Of a stretch of DNA of 64,000 nucleotides, positions 25,501 through 33,634 are shown piece by piece; positions within the stretch are counted from its first letter, which is position 1, and each line of letters opens with the position of its first letter. Both the position numbers and the translations under genes were made by a program. Location of the stretch: positions 4,959,207 through 5,023,206 of the forward strand of contig NC_054886.1 in NCBI RefSeq assembly GCF_018320785.1. Direction: 5' to 3'. Below the pieces are notes generated by a model. The model saw only the letters and a list, made by a program, of their open reading frames with translations. It was not told the DNA's origin and ran no database searches. The stretch comes from Cheilinus undulatus (taxonomy: Eukaryota > Chordata > Actinopteri > Labriformes > Labridae).

Positions 25501-25531
25501 CTCCCTGATCCACAAAGCCCAGATAGTTTAG
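10322..25531 (+). CDS. nectin4: nectin-4 cell adhesion receptor, ten exons, lacks first (signal peptide) exon
   Basis: Nectins are single-pass receptors that pair in trans at adherens junctions and bind afadin inside the cell. Ten exons join in a consistent phase: 10322-10516, 11014-11181, 12323-12601, 14481-14598, 21515-21669, 21777-21936, 22287-22362, 22712-22774, 24819-25019, 25139-25531. They give about 602 residues before the stop. In order the product shows a V-type Ig domain (Cys in VLPCRY and RYICHI), a C1/C2 Ig domain (AASCRA, LDCLVW), a second C2 domain (ALRCVS, YQCVAT), a hydrophobic membrane segment in exon six followed by HHKRKNK, and an acidic cytoplasmic tail. Known mammalian nectin-4 has the same landmarks: STFP-G-F at the end of the V domain, WD/WE-T and MNG in domain two, an acidic D/E stretch, and a near-C-terminal NGT-RPK/NGTLRAK motif. 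The C-terminus AQIV fits the valine-ended afadin PDZ ligand. The initiator exon lies upstream, probably outside the recognised sequence. Another nectin paralogue is less likely given the tail match. Confidence 0.9.
10975..11013 (+). repeat. (TC)n microsatellite forming a splice-site pyrimidine tract
   Basis: An uninterrupted TC run (TCTCTCTC..., 10,975-10,996) leads directly into TTCCTCTTTCTCTGCAG at the acceptor of the second V-domain exon of nectin4. Confidence 0.85.
11014..11181 (+). CDS. nectin4: nectin4 exon: second half of V-type Ig domain
   Basis: The acceptor is CTCTGCAG, preceded by a (TC)n run. The donor is TGGA|GTGAGT. The exon encodes the strand F motif DEGRYIC with the second V-domain cysteine and the nectin-4-like HISTFPSGNF stretch. 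Phases 1 and 1 join cleanly with both neighbours. Confidence 0.88.
11828..12212. mobile_element. partial copy of the 35,722 Harbinger-like MITE
   Basis: GGCTTTCACTTTAGGG, then CCTGGATCCGAGTGCACT, AGTGTGAATGCAAA and GGATGAGATGTGAATGCA, match the same blocks at 35,722-35,882 in order. The right end is missing. Confidence 0.7.
12323..12601 (+). CDS. nectin4: nectin4 exon: second Ig domain
   Basis: The acceptor is TTCTCCAG and the donor CACT|GTAAGT. The 279-bp exon encodes a whole Ig domain with cysteines in AASCRA and KLDCLVW, tryptophan in LTWETD, and an N-glycosylation sequon (NRS). Both ends are phase 1, the usual arrangement for an Ig-domain exon. Confidence 0.9.
13020..14010. mobile_element. 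Tc1-like element (family D), foldback-type deletion derivative
   Basis: The left part (13,090-13,300) reads forward like a salmonid-type Tc1 5' region: GATTGGAGTCCACCTGTGG, TTGATTGGACATGATTTG, GAGCAAAAACCAAG. The right part (13,610-13,850) carries the first half of the transposase in reverse orientation: CCAGATCAGTGGAGGGCTGC, GGTCACATTTCTTGC, GTCCAGCTCTTAGAAGAGT. A forward 3' half of the transposase is absent. Confidence 0.68.
14481..14598 (+). CDS. nectin4: nectin4 exon: first half of third Ig domain
   Basis: The acceptor is CCTCTCAG and the donor ATCAG|GTACAG. The 118-bp exon encodes the first cysteine (AALRCVSGG) and the core tryptophan (FTWIR) of the membrane-proximal Ig domain. It ends in phase 2. 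Confidence 0.88.
14599..15610. other. nectin4 intron segment, nothing recognised
   Basis: AT-rich intron with no paired terminal repeats and no ORF similar to a known protein. Confidence 0.5.
15611..16071. mobile_element. hAT-type MITE, 461 bp
   Basis: The ends CAGTGCTTCTCAACTGG and CCAATTGAGAATCACTG are inverted repeats. The flanking octamer TGTTATAC is perfect on both sides (15603-15610 and 16072-16079). Confidence 0.93.
16080..17350 (+). mobile_element. Tc1-like element (family A), degenerate but nearly full length
   Basis: The left end is CAAAAAAGTTGGGACGCC, and the right end (17,328-17,348) is its inverted form CTAACTTTTTTGGAATTGGG. Inside is a + strand transposase with many stops. The block at 17,070-17,220 still reads LKPASLMVWGCISACGMGSL, the conserved core between the first two DDE residues. 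The antisense copies at 1-667 and 57,818 belong to the same family. Confidence 0.85.
17351..20010. other. nectin4 intron segment, no supported feature
   Basis: This holds one 146-codon + strand ORF (19129-19569) with no similarity I recognise, GA-rich low-complexity DNA at 18,550-18,680, and no paired terminal repeats. Confidence 0.45.
20020..20730 (+). mobile_element. 3' end of a LINE (L2/Nimb-like), truncated
   Basis: GACTTTGGAACGACCTGCC followed by a block encoding LWNDLPKEIRHAESLTSFK-like residues is the usual reverse-transcriptase C-terminus of fish LINEs. The 3' UTR ends AAGTGCTATACAAATAAAGT and an ATT-repeat tail (20,708-20,722). The 5' truncation is typical. Clade is uncertain. Confidence 0.7.
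20740..21360. repeat. degenerate ATGGGTTAAAAGTGGCAA array
   Basis: It starts right after the LINE tail. Units such as AATGGGTTAGAAGTGGCAAA recur imperfectly, the reverse complement of the arrays at 8,930 and 42,110. No terminal inverted repeat was found. Confidence 0.6.
21215..21232 (+). repeat. interstitial telomere-type repeat, (TTAGGG)3
   Basis: Three perfect TTAGGG units lie within the GTTAAAAGTGGC-type array and are followed by an AT-rich palindromic stretch (CATATATATGTCGATATATA). Confidence 0.8.
21515..21669 (+). CDS. nectin4: nectin4 exon: second half of third Ig domain
   Basis: The acceptor is CTCTCAG and the donor ATAG|GTAGGT. The exon encodes DAGTYQCVATNEVGTG, the strand F cysteine motif of a C2-type Ig fold. 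The preceding intron is almost 7 kb and filled with repeats. Confidence 0.9.
21777..21936 (+). CDS. nectin4: nectin4 exon: membrane-spanning segment
   Basis: The acceptor is TTTACAG and the donor GGAA|GTACGC. After a short acidic stalk comes a hydrophobic stretch of about 25 residues (from MMMIIIGG to VITVTC). The basic stop-transfer sequence HHKRKNKELKR follows. This fixes the topology, with Ig domains outside and tail inside. Confidence 0.9.
22287..22362 (+). CDS. nectin4: nectin4 exon: juxtamembrane tail
   Basis: The acceptor is TTTTATAG and the donor ACG|GTATGA. The product has a basic, serine-rich stretch (STLSRQASFRRMNS) of the kind found just inside the membrane in nectin-4. RQAS and RRMNS look like possible basophilic kinase sites (inference). 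Confidence 0.82.
22712..22774 (+). CDS. nectin4: nectin4 exon: cytoplasmic tail, 21 codons
   Basis: The acceptor is TATCACAG and the donor GGG|GTCAGT. This short phase 0-0 exon encodes EENIPLRVEGTIRTSL, which matches the EES-GLRAEG region of mammalian nectin-4. It could be skipped without a frameshift. Confidence 0.78.
22978..23262 (-). mobile_element. LINE/RTE-like 3' end fragment with (CATC)n
   Basis: A (CATC)n run at the left is followed by GTCACGGGGGAGCTGGAGCC, GGCGGGGTACACC, GGACTGGTCGCCAGTC and GAGAACATGCAAACTCC, the hallmark of a very common fish repeat. The short tandem tail suggests a Rex3/RTE-type 3' end read on the - strand. Clade is an inference. Confidence 0.65.
23915..24380. 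mobile_element. MITE copy related to 54,788-55,292, with tRNA-like insert
   Basis: TTTCTGTGTTTGTGGCTTTAA, ACTCCCCACATGACATCATG and GTGGACAGGCCAGGGGCAC match blocks in the same order at 54,940-55,245. Between them, 24,020-24,090 reads on the - strand as a tRNA-like sequence: A-box-like TAGTTCAGTGGGTTA and B-box-like GGTTTAAATCCC. Confidence 0.65.
24819..25019 (+). CDS. nectin4: nectin4 exon: glycine-rich cytoplasmic tail
   Basis: The acceptor is CTGACAG and the donor TTTG|GTAAGA. The 201-bp exon is phase 0-0. It encodes a glycine-rich run (GGRGGGGGGG), then a tyrosine motif (AYDYLGRP) and a charged arginine/glutamate stretch. The glycine codons are GGN-rich and probably variable in length. 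Confidence 0.85.
25139..25531 (+). CDS. nectin4: nectin4 last coding exon and stop
   Basis: The acceptor is a NAGNAG site (CCAG|CAG|GAA), so the exon may start at 25139 or 25142, differing by one glutamine. It encodes a proline-rich part, an acidic run (DDEDEVDEG), a Ser/Asp/Gln-rich part, NGTIRPK, and the C-terminus HKAQIV. The TAG stop is at 25529-25531. Confidence 0.88.
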   Translation, partial: QETRFHPPLTPSPYPVMQSSEIVRQLNGSAVIPTEGGSRPGSVTKTHQHPPPSCTYPPVTDDEDEVDEGLGGPASQEHPDDQDSETNSSQVSEAHSNRFQHTNGTIRPKSRLSPSVVSPHASLIHKAQIV

Positions 25532-26800
25532 CACAGAGCTGGAAAATGATACTCACTCTGACCTAAAGTGGCCGGCTCTGGTGTTTGAGATGGTCATGAG
25601 GGAGAACACTGGCCAGGTTTGGTCAGGACGGGTCAGTTATAAAACACCTGACCCTGGCCGACAGTGATGCATCGTCTTATTTTGGGGGAACATGGTGCAA
25701 TAGAGAAGACACTTCTAAGGACGAAATCTACACCAAATCATCTACAGGACTATTCTGTATTTCTTCCTGCAGTTCGTGATGTTTGGTGTGAAATCACCTG
25801 GATTACAGACACTAAAAAATAGAGGTCGATATGTTTACATGCAGCAAGAAAAGATGACTTACTGTGCTTGCCTGGCTTAGACTGGACTTGTGAGATGCAT
25901 GTAAACGTGTCCGACTGCAATCAGGATAAACTGTTTCCTAAAGTCGGACTAGCACACCAATGGTTGGACTGATTTCTATTGTATATATACACCTCAAAAC
26001 AAACCAGACGAGGAGTTCTTTGCATGCTCTACAGTCTGCACGCCAGGCTTTAAACGCAAAAGTCAAACAACATAAATGCCAAGACGTTGCCACGTTGTGT
26101 GCCTTTGGATATCACCATAAACTTGTGTTCATCGGATTAGAACCAAAAGTAAAGTGTAGATTATGTACAAAATGTACAAAGCTGTAACTTTTGTCCATGT
26201 TTTCACCTTTTAACGTACAACTTTGTAGTGCTTTGGCAAGGTTGGCTCAAATGGTCCAGTAGTATCTAGCTGAAAGAAGCAAAATGCCAGCGAGCACAGA
26301 GTCAGAATTGATTATCAACTCTCTCCCAGTGATTAAAGAGGGTTTGCAGAGGCGTGTCTTTCAGGGCGTGACATGACTGCTCAGCAGGGCTGAGTGGCAA
26401 AACATTCTGAAACACTGCTCAATGGAGAGCAGATGAAGCCAGGAGGAAAACCAACTATAATCAGATAAAATTAGCTGTATTTGGAAAAGATCAGTTTCCT
26501 AAAGACACAATCTACCGTCTGTATATTTGTGCATAAAGTTTCTGCTGTTTAAGGTTAAGACTTTTTCAACTCAGAATTTTAAAGTTCTTTTTCTTATAAA
26601 TTTAGAACTTTTCCAACCTTTTAAGTAAATGTTAATAGTGAATATAAGACTTTATGATCTCAAAAACTGTGCCTTTTTCCTTAAAAATTAAGAAATCCTC
26701 ATAATTGTTTAATCCTTTAGTGTGACCTCAGTGCACTATGGTGCATTATGTTTCCAGTCAGGTTTTTTTCAAATAAATATGCATCTAATTTTGAAATCAT
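25532..26800 (+). other. probable nectin4 3' UTR and start of the spacer
   Basis: This AT-rich non-coding DNA follows the nectin4 stop. An AATAAA hexamer at 26772-26777 could serve as a poly(A) signal, but no transcript end can be fixed from sequence alone. No ORF here resembles a known protein. Confidence 0.35.
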
Positions 26801-26886
26801 CAGAGCAGACGAGGCCCTGCATCCCACCTGAGATCTTTGCCGCCCCCCCAAGGGGTGCCTGGACCCTGGGTTGGGAACCCCTGCAT
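26800..26886. mobile_element. hAT MITE end fragment (same family as 1315-1642)
   Basis: The right edge GGGTTGGGAACCCCTG is the inverted form of CAGTGGTTCCCAACC. The adjacent AAGATCTCAGG...GGGG pattern also matches. No left end was found. Confidence 0.6.
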
Positions 26887-27398
26887 TAAGAGATTTCATA
26901 ACTGTTGTCAGCCATTGTTGTTACTAGAATCAGCCCCACTGTGCTCATAGATATACATGGGTGCAGCGTTAATTTGCTGGATTGGAAGTTGATGTTGACG
27001 CCATATTGCTAGTGGCAGAGCTGTTATGTAGGGTGATACAAGTAGACAAGGTTTGCATGAGTTTTCATAATAAAAAGCACAAACTTTGACATGAAATTGA
27101 TTTGAAAAAATCATTTTACGGTTATCTCAATGATCCATATTTATATAAGTACCAATAATGAAAACTACTGAGACAAGAAGGGCTTACTAGTGACATAAAG
27201 CAAGGTCTACTTTCCAAATGGGATTGCTTTTATTCATGCTTTCTGGGCTGACTGGCGATTACTACCATTATTTCCCACACTGATAGAAGCCAGACACGCA
27301 TGCGTGTGCTGTGGCACTTCCTGGCATTGCCAGTGTTTTGTCGATTTCTGCTGCCTATCAGAATGTGCTACTATGTGTTTGTGCTCAAGGGTAAATGG

Positions 27399-27416
27399 TT
27401 AGGGTTAGGGTTAGGG
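27399..27416 (+). repeat. interstitial telomere-type repeat, (TTAGGG)3
   Basis: Three perfect TTAGGG units in spacer DNA, preceded by ATGG and followed by TTGACTG. Confidence 0.8.
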
Positions 27417-29814
27417 TTGACTGCTATCATTTTCCACTACGTTAGATTTTTTTGGCAAAGCAGTAGAAATTGTCAGAATGCCGATCACACCTGACAGAGT
27501 GTTTTCCTGAGAGAACAGCTGTTTTGATCATCTCAGCTGCTGCAGCTCTGTTTGAAAGCAAAGAAAAAGAAATTTAGGTGTGGGATAAGTGGGAGGCCTG
27601 GCTTGCTAGTGAAACACCACTGCCCCTATTGTTTCTTCACTTACCCAGTCAGGTGGGGATCTGAGCCGTGAGCTGGCTCTCACCTCTGGTATCACGCAAC
27701 TGACCATACAGCGGCTAGTGGGGAGTTTGACCACAATATGCTGCTGTTGGTGTTTGCAATTGAAGGCACCACATGACATGGCTTGTTTTGGTGTGTTTTG
27801 GGCTTATTATATCCATGGCTGTGCTAATACTGCTGTAGCTAGAGAAGTCATACCTCTGTGTTTATATTTTTGAATCATGTATATTCAGTCAGACAAATCT
27901 GGAAAGGTTGTGTTCACATGTAATACTGCAGCTTCGAACAGCATGTGCACCGTGCATGAGTGATGAAATATTACTCAATGAATGACAGCCACATGGAATA
28001 TTTTAACCCATCCCTATGTAATATTTCTGAATGTTGCAGTATTTTTAGTGCAGCTACTTTAGTGTTTACTGTCTTGTTCATCTTTTGCAACACATTGCTC
28101 TTACCAGCTATACCTATCAGGTGACTGCAGTTCTCATACTTCTGCGCGAGATGTCGAAAGCACTCAATGACAGCACACCAGGAAATGCAGGGATAGTAGT
28201 CAAGGCTGCGGAGAAAAACACGTTGCAAAACCTCGTAGCGAGGGAGGATTATTTTTCCAGTGTTGTTCAATTAGTCAACAACCTGTGTTAACTTCTATTA
28301 CTTACACAACACGGTTTGGGATCAGAGCCACAGCATGGGCAGGTTCCTTCACCACACCTGAAGCATGCATACTTCTGTATTGTCTTACTGTCCACATGCC
28401 TTCGCCTCAAGCACTGAGACAGTTGGGGATCAGATAAAAACAACATACTGCCAAACATGACTACGGTTTCCTTTAGATGTCGTGATCTGATGATATGGAA
28501 ATCTGTACTAATAAGCATATAGTTTATTTAACATTCAAAGTATTTATGCAAATACAAGTCTATTAATCAAGTATACAATCAGCCAACATGTCAGAAATCA
28601 TCTATTGCCTTGTTCCCCATCAACATAACACTCATTCAAACATCTTAAAAAAATGTAAATAGCCACTATTGCTGCTTTTTTATACAAGAGTTGGTTCACT
28701 GTAAATATTTTATATTTACAAATACAATAAAAGTGCATTGTAAACCTTTGTACACATATAAAGCTCCCAAATTGTTTTTATAACTGACTTTCTAACAAGT
28801 GATAAAGAGAAACTGTTCCAGAGTTTTAATGCTGTGGTGAAACCAAGTCTGTATTTCTATCCATGCAATGATGATTTGATTACTTTGTTTATACTGTGTG
28901 TTTGCTGAGTATTGGGAATTAATGTGCCAAAGGGAAAATATAACATCTTTTAACTTTTTGGCCAGTATGAAGTATTATTCGGGTTTTGATTTTACCTTCT
29001 AGAACTACTAGTATCTCCTGGTGCATATGTAAAAAGACATCCTGTTTTAAAAGAAATATTTTTGCAGAGGCAACCTGCCAGGCTAAATATTATGAGTGTG
29101 TTCCCAGCAGGTCAGAGCAGCAGAGGATGGGTGTTTGAATGTTGTGTGTTTCTGTTGTAGACTGTGCCTCCTGCTGTAAACTGCTGGTTAGTGCAGAGAC
29201 CTGAATGAGCCTACAAACTGCCTATGAAAAACTCTGCAACCCACTGTGACTTATCTTCATTGTCTGATTTTCTGTCTATGTTGGGGGCTATCTGGACTGT
29301 CTTTTTGTGATGATTGGGTATAAATAAATGTGCATATTTCCCCTTAATGCACATTGTGCATGTAAATTTATAACCAAACAGGCTGTTGTGAAAGTTTTAT
29401 GTGGTTTAACCAGAAACCTTTACTGTTTTTAGAGATTTGAGCCGTCGCATGCAAAGTCAGATGGAACTGCAAGTGCAGGTTGTGAACTATGGGCTCTGTT
29501 AACTCTCAGATGGTATAAAAGAAATGGTTAACATTGAGAGCGTTGATGGCCAAAAATAGCAGCAAACATAAACAACAATACAATTAATGTGCATTATTAT
29601 GTTTGCAGTATTGCATATTTTGCAACATTTTTAAAAATCAAGATCAGTCCTGATCATAAACATCAGCTATTATTTAATTTTTGATTTAACTGTTTTAAAT
29701 GCCAGTTTCAGTGCAAACAACCCTTGATGTTTGTAATGTAAAAAAAGCACACAAAAAGAAGAAAGGGTTTTAGTTTCATTTAATTTCAAACTGGATTTTC
29801 TTGAAGTGGATCAT
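27417..29814. other. intergenic spacer, nothing recognised
   Basis: AT-rich DNA. A Cys-rich - strand ORF at 28288-28518 has no recognised relatives. Several AATAAA hexamers occur without an associated coding exon. Confidence 0.4.
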
Positions 29815-30022
29815 CACAGCCTTGAATCTGTTTTTTTCTGCATCTTGCCTTTATTTGACAGGACAGCTGAAAAGAGGCAGGAAGCATGGGGGGAGAGAGA
29901 GTGAGGGGAAGACATAGACAAAAATGTGCCAAAACAGAAACTGAACCTGCAACTGGTGTGTAGAGGACTAAAGCCACTGGGGCATCTAACCTCTGAGCTA
30001 CACTGGCATTCAGCCCTGGATA
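29815..30022 (-). repeat. tRNA-derived SINE, about 200 bp
   Basis: On the - strand the head reads GTGTAGCTCAGAGGTTAGATG (A-box-like) and GCAGGTTCAGTTTC (B-box-like). A pyrimidine-rich body (CTCACTCTCTCTCCCCCC) and the tail GTCAAATAAAGGCAAGATGC plus an A-run follow. This is a common fish SINE layout. Confidence 0.78.
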
Positions 30023-30072
30023 TGTTAATAATGAGTAATAATAAGCCTCTTTGATTTTTATGCACTATTCAA

Positions 30073-30497
30073 TAGGGATGCACAATATTGTCAGTCTGGT
30101 ATGAGTATCTGCAGATTTTAGCTAAAAAAGGCAAATATCAGCATCGGCAGATATCAAAATTTCTGCTGATATTTACATCTGATACTTTGGCTGTGAATAT
30201 CAGCATATCGACTGTAAAATTTGGCCATATAAACAGATAAACTAGTGGAGTTTTAGGCTGGACCAACAGACCTATGTAAGTTGAGATGTTTTTCTTTATT
30301 CATCCTCATTCTTTAAACTTTAAGGTGTGTTTTAAGAAAAAAAGTGTCTTTCTTTTTTCATCCTCAAACCTTAAATTGTGTTTGAAGACTGAAGTTTTGT
30401 TCATATAAAACAGATTTAAATATCAGGATTGGCTAAAATTGATCTGTAAATGCTGGCATATTGAATACTGGCAAAAATCCAATACCGTGCATCTCTA
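30073..30497. mobile_element. hAT-type MITE, 425 bp
   Basis: The ends TAGGGATGCACAATATTG and CAATACCGTGCATCTCTA are inverted repeats. The flanking octamers CTATTCAA and CTATTCTG agree at six of eight positions. Confidence 0.78.
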
Positions 30498-30505
30498 CTA
30501 TTCTG

Positions 30506-31744
30506 CAATTTTCTTTTTTATTTTAAGATTTAAATACATTTTTATTTAGCATTTACCAAAAATAGATGCCATATATTAAAGCAAAACAACAATGACTTTA
30601 CATAAAAAATATTTGCCACTTTTTTGCATACATTTCTACATCAAGATCAGACCTGACCTCAAATATCAGATATTGATTAATTTTTGGAAGTATGATACTT
30701 TTAATGCCAGTTTAGTGCAAATACCCCTAATATTTGTAATATAAAAAAAAAGAAAAAAAAAACAAAGAAAAACAAGGAAAAATTTTTTTTTTCATCACAG
30801 CCTTGAAAATGTTAATAATGAGCAACATTGATTTCTTTATTTAAAGAGATTGTTTAAATCGTAACAATAGTGTCCCAATAGGAAACTGGTAAAGAAAGCT
30901 TGCAGTGTCTCCTCATGCCAAATATGGGGAATATGGGATTTAGATGAACAGGGAAAAAGGCAAATTTAAAGTAATACCTCCAGAATGAAAGCCTAAAATC
31001 ATATCATGCATTTTTACTGTGATAGCTGGAGGATAAAATATTGTAGTTTTAATGGGTTTTAATGGGATATTTTTGGTCCTGAACAGTCTGAGTGTGTACA
31101 ACAGTTGTACAGAACTTATTAATGACCCGTTTCAGGTTCTGGTATTAAAATTACAATTCTGTTTTTAAAAAACCTTATCCTTCAAAATGTGTGTGGTGAG
31201 CATTAACACTGTCAAAAAAGAAAATAATAGAAAAAATGACCAAAAACCCACAGAATGGCCTCAACACTCACATTCCTGCTATCTGTCAAAATCTTTTGTT
31301 CTTCCCAGTCTTACTAAAACCCTTTGAGGCCTGGATGTTGACTGATGGCTAGAGGCAGGCAGTCAGGCTGGACTCCTCTGTAACTTAGAAATGTTTGGGT
31401 ATCGTTTGTAAGACCAAGTGTTTAATGTACCTCATGCATTTGTACATTAATGTGCACTGTCCCTTGTAAATAAATGAAAATAAAAAATAAAAATAAAAAA
31501 ATGCTGATTTGCTTAGGAGAACAGGGATGGGAAGGGTCATCTGCTGGATACAGTGCTTTACGTGCACCTGGCGCACTTTCCCAGGCCTGATCCAGATCTT
31601 TGCATACTTGGTGCTCAGGACCAGGTGGGCTGGTCCAGACACTGGATAGGCGGGTATCTGGAGAAGTATAGGAGCAGTGCAGGACCAAGGTTGACGCAGT
31701 GAAGTGCAGAACCAGTATGTGCTCCCATACCTGACTTCTCCAGT
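30506..31744. other. intergenic spacer, nothing recognised
   Basis: AT-rich with an A-run region near 30,745-30,790. The GC-richer part at 31,520-31,740 contains no recognised exon or repeat. Confidence 0.4.
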
Positions 31745-31895
31745 CTTTTGTTGCCCTGTCCCTACTTTTTTGAGATGTTTTGTCGCCATCAAATTCAAAA
31801 TGAGCTAATATTTTTCTTGAAATGGTAAAATGTCCCAGTTTCAACATCTGATATGTTGTTTATGTTCTATTGTGAATATAACCTGTTTATGGGAC
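31745..31895 (+). mobile_element. Tc1-like family A 3' end fragment
   Basis: CCCTGTCCCTACTTTTTTGA, ATCAAATTCAAAATGAGCTA and TATGTTCTATTGTGAATATA match the 3' UTR-like part of the family A elements. The outer terminus is missing. Confidence 0.7.
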
Positions 31896-31976
31896 TGCAT
31901 TGTGTTAATAAATCCTCAGAGCTACATAACAATGGGACATATTCAAGCACTTTTAGGGAATTAAATACCTCTAGGC

Positions 31977-33175
31977 CAGGGGTGTCCAAACTATAGCCCG
32001 GGGGTCAAATGTGGCCCACGGCCCATTTTTGATTGGCCCCCACAAAATTATTTAAATTAATTGAAATATGGCCCACAACAGAGCATGAAGCTCATGCTAG
32101 ACTGAATTATTCTTCTTAGTTTCAGTGAAGGCAGTGCTACCATACTAACACTGTAAACAAACATTTTGACCAGTTTTATGCTAGTTTTTAAGGATTAAAT
32201 TGAGACAGCACTATAAATAGTAAACACTGGCAAACAAAATGTTTAAGATATCTTTATTTACAACATCCTATTGGATAACAGCAGCAAATGGCAGCACCAA
32301 TGATGTTCAAGGGGTGGAGCCAGTGGAAGCAATGCTGCGTTCCATTTACCTCTGAGGTCGGAAGTCGGAGCTGGGAATGACGTCACACCCCAGTTGACGC
32401 TCCAGTAAACAAGTCGGAAAACCAAGATGTAACGTTTAGCCATTGTTACCTGTTGTTAGCTATACCAGTTGAAAACAACGCATAACACGGTATTTTACAC
32501 ATACAAACACCATAGTACCATGTGCACAGATAGACGTTGGACAGTGTTACATATACAATTGATTTAATTTCATAAAAACAGAACAGAAGTGCTAATAAAT
32601 AATACATTAAGAGAACTTTATTACTGTTGATGCACGACGCTGCCATCTTGGATTATGACGTTGTGGTCAAGTTGCGGTTGGTGAGGGTCGTCCAACTTTC
32701 TGAGTCGGAAATCCGACTTCAGGGGTTCCAGATGAAATTTCCAACTGGGAACTCGGAAATTCCGACTTCCCAGTTCAACTGGAATGCAGCACAAGAGCCC
32801 ACCAGGGCCCCCAGAAATCTGATTGGCCTAATGATGCCATCGGAGCTAAACGTGTATGATATGTTAGTATGGAATCTAAAGTAGAAAGTGATGCCTTGCC
32901 CTTTTTGTTTCTCTTTTGTTTTTTTTAGTTGTTGTTTTTGTTATGATTTCATTGTTTATGTGTGTCTTGAAGACTGTCTTTTTTTTGTACTCCTACGAGA
33001 GATTGTATTTCTACAAGTGTTAATAAAAAAAAAAAAAAAAAAAAAAAAAAAATGAAAGCTATTTACCTTGTCAGCAATCATCTAGCATATTTTAACCTAC
33101 TTATGAAAGTGGCCCCACCATCCTTATATATTTCCGTATGTAGCCCCCAATGAAAAAAAAAAATTGACACCCCTA
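31977..33175. mobile_element. hAT-type non-autonomous element, 1.2 kb, with nested MITE
   Basis: The left end is CAGGGGTGTCCAAACT and the right end, inverted, is TAGGGGTGTCAATT. The flanking octamers are CTCTAGGC (31969-31976) and CTTTAGGC (33176-33183), one mismatch. The element contains a further MITE at 32333-32791 and an A-run of about 30 at 33,021-33,052. Confidence 0.82.
32333..32791. mobile_element. nested MITE, 459 bp, long inverted ends
   Basis: The left end is TGCTGCGTTCCATTTACC and the right end, inverted, is TGCTGCATTCCAGTTGAAC. The GGTCGGAAGTCGGAG motif just inside recurs in inverted form at 32,755-32,770. A CAA triplet flanks both ends and might be a 3-bp duplication. Confidence 0.75.
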
Positions 33176-33499
33176 CTTTAGGCCTAAGGGCCATAGCCTT
33201 ATCTTGCTATGGCCTACTGAAGTTGAAATGACATAGTGGGGTTTTCAAAGCCTTGAACTGAGGTTGAAGTTTAGATTTGGTAGCTTTAAGAGCTTATCCT
33301 TTCATAAGGGACAAATATTTAATGTCAATTTCGACTTTCAAGACTTTCTTTTCTCATTGGCCTGGGTTAGTCCAATTTGGGACACCAATTTGTCAAATTA
33401 AAGGCCGTAAAATGCAACATGGAACCCGTAAAGACAGTTTTGGAAGTGATATGTTTGTCTTTTATTGTGGTACATAAAAAGTAAAGTTAAAGGTCGACA

Positions 33500-33591
33500 C
33501 ATAAATCAGCCCATAAACTAATTTGACTCCGCCCGGAAGTGTGCAATGAATGAGGTCAGGCTGAAGGAGGAAACAGATTTCGACAGCTAAG
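33500..33591 (+). promoter_or_regulatory. otub1 5' flank and 5' UTR
   Basis: The sequence upstream of the ATG contains CpG pairs and a purine-rich GGAAGTG box (33534-33540) resembling an ETS site. No TATA box is seen. This suits a housekeeping promoter, but the start site is not determined. Confidence 0.4.
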
Positions 33592-33634
33592 ATGGCGGAG
33601 GAGCAGCAGGAATCATCACAGGGAGAGATGGAGG
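33592..33634 (+). CDS. otub1: otub1 exon 1, start codon and N-terminal tail
   Basis: ATGGCGGAGGAG opens a 14-residue acidic, glutamine-rich tail (MAEEQQESSQGEME). The donor is GAGG|GTGAGA, phase 1. The disordered N-terminus is the part that contacts ubiquitin-charged E2 in the family. Confidence 0.93.

Noticed and set aside
28288..28518. Cys-rich - strand ORF (CFRCGEGTCPCCG)
   Set aside because: The cysteine pattern is suggestive, but there is no signal peptide, no splice context and no family match. Length is within chance expectation.
31385..31847. Two overlapping - strand ORFs of 137 and 141 codons
   Set aside because: They overlap in different frames and run into a Tc1 3' fragment. There is no domain or splice support.
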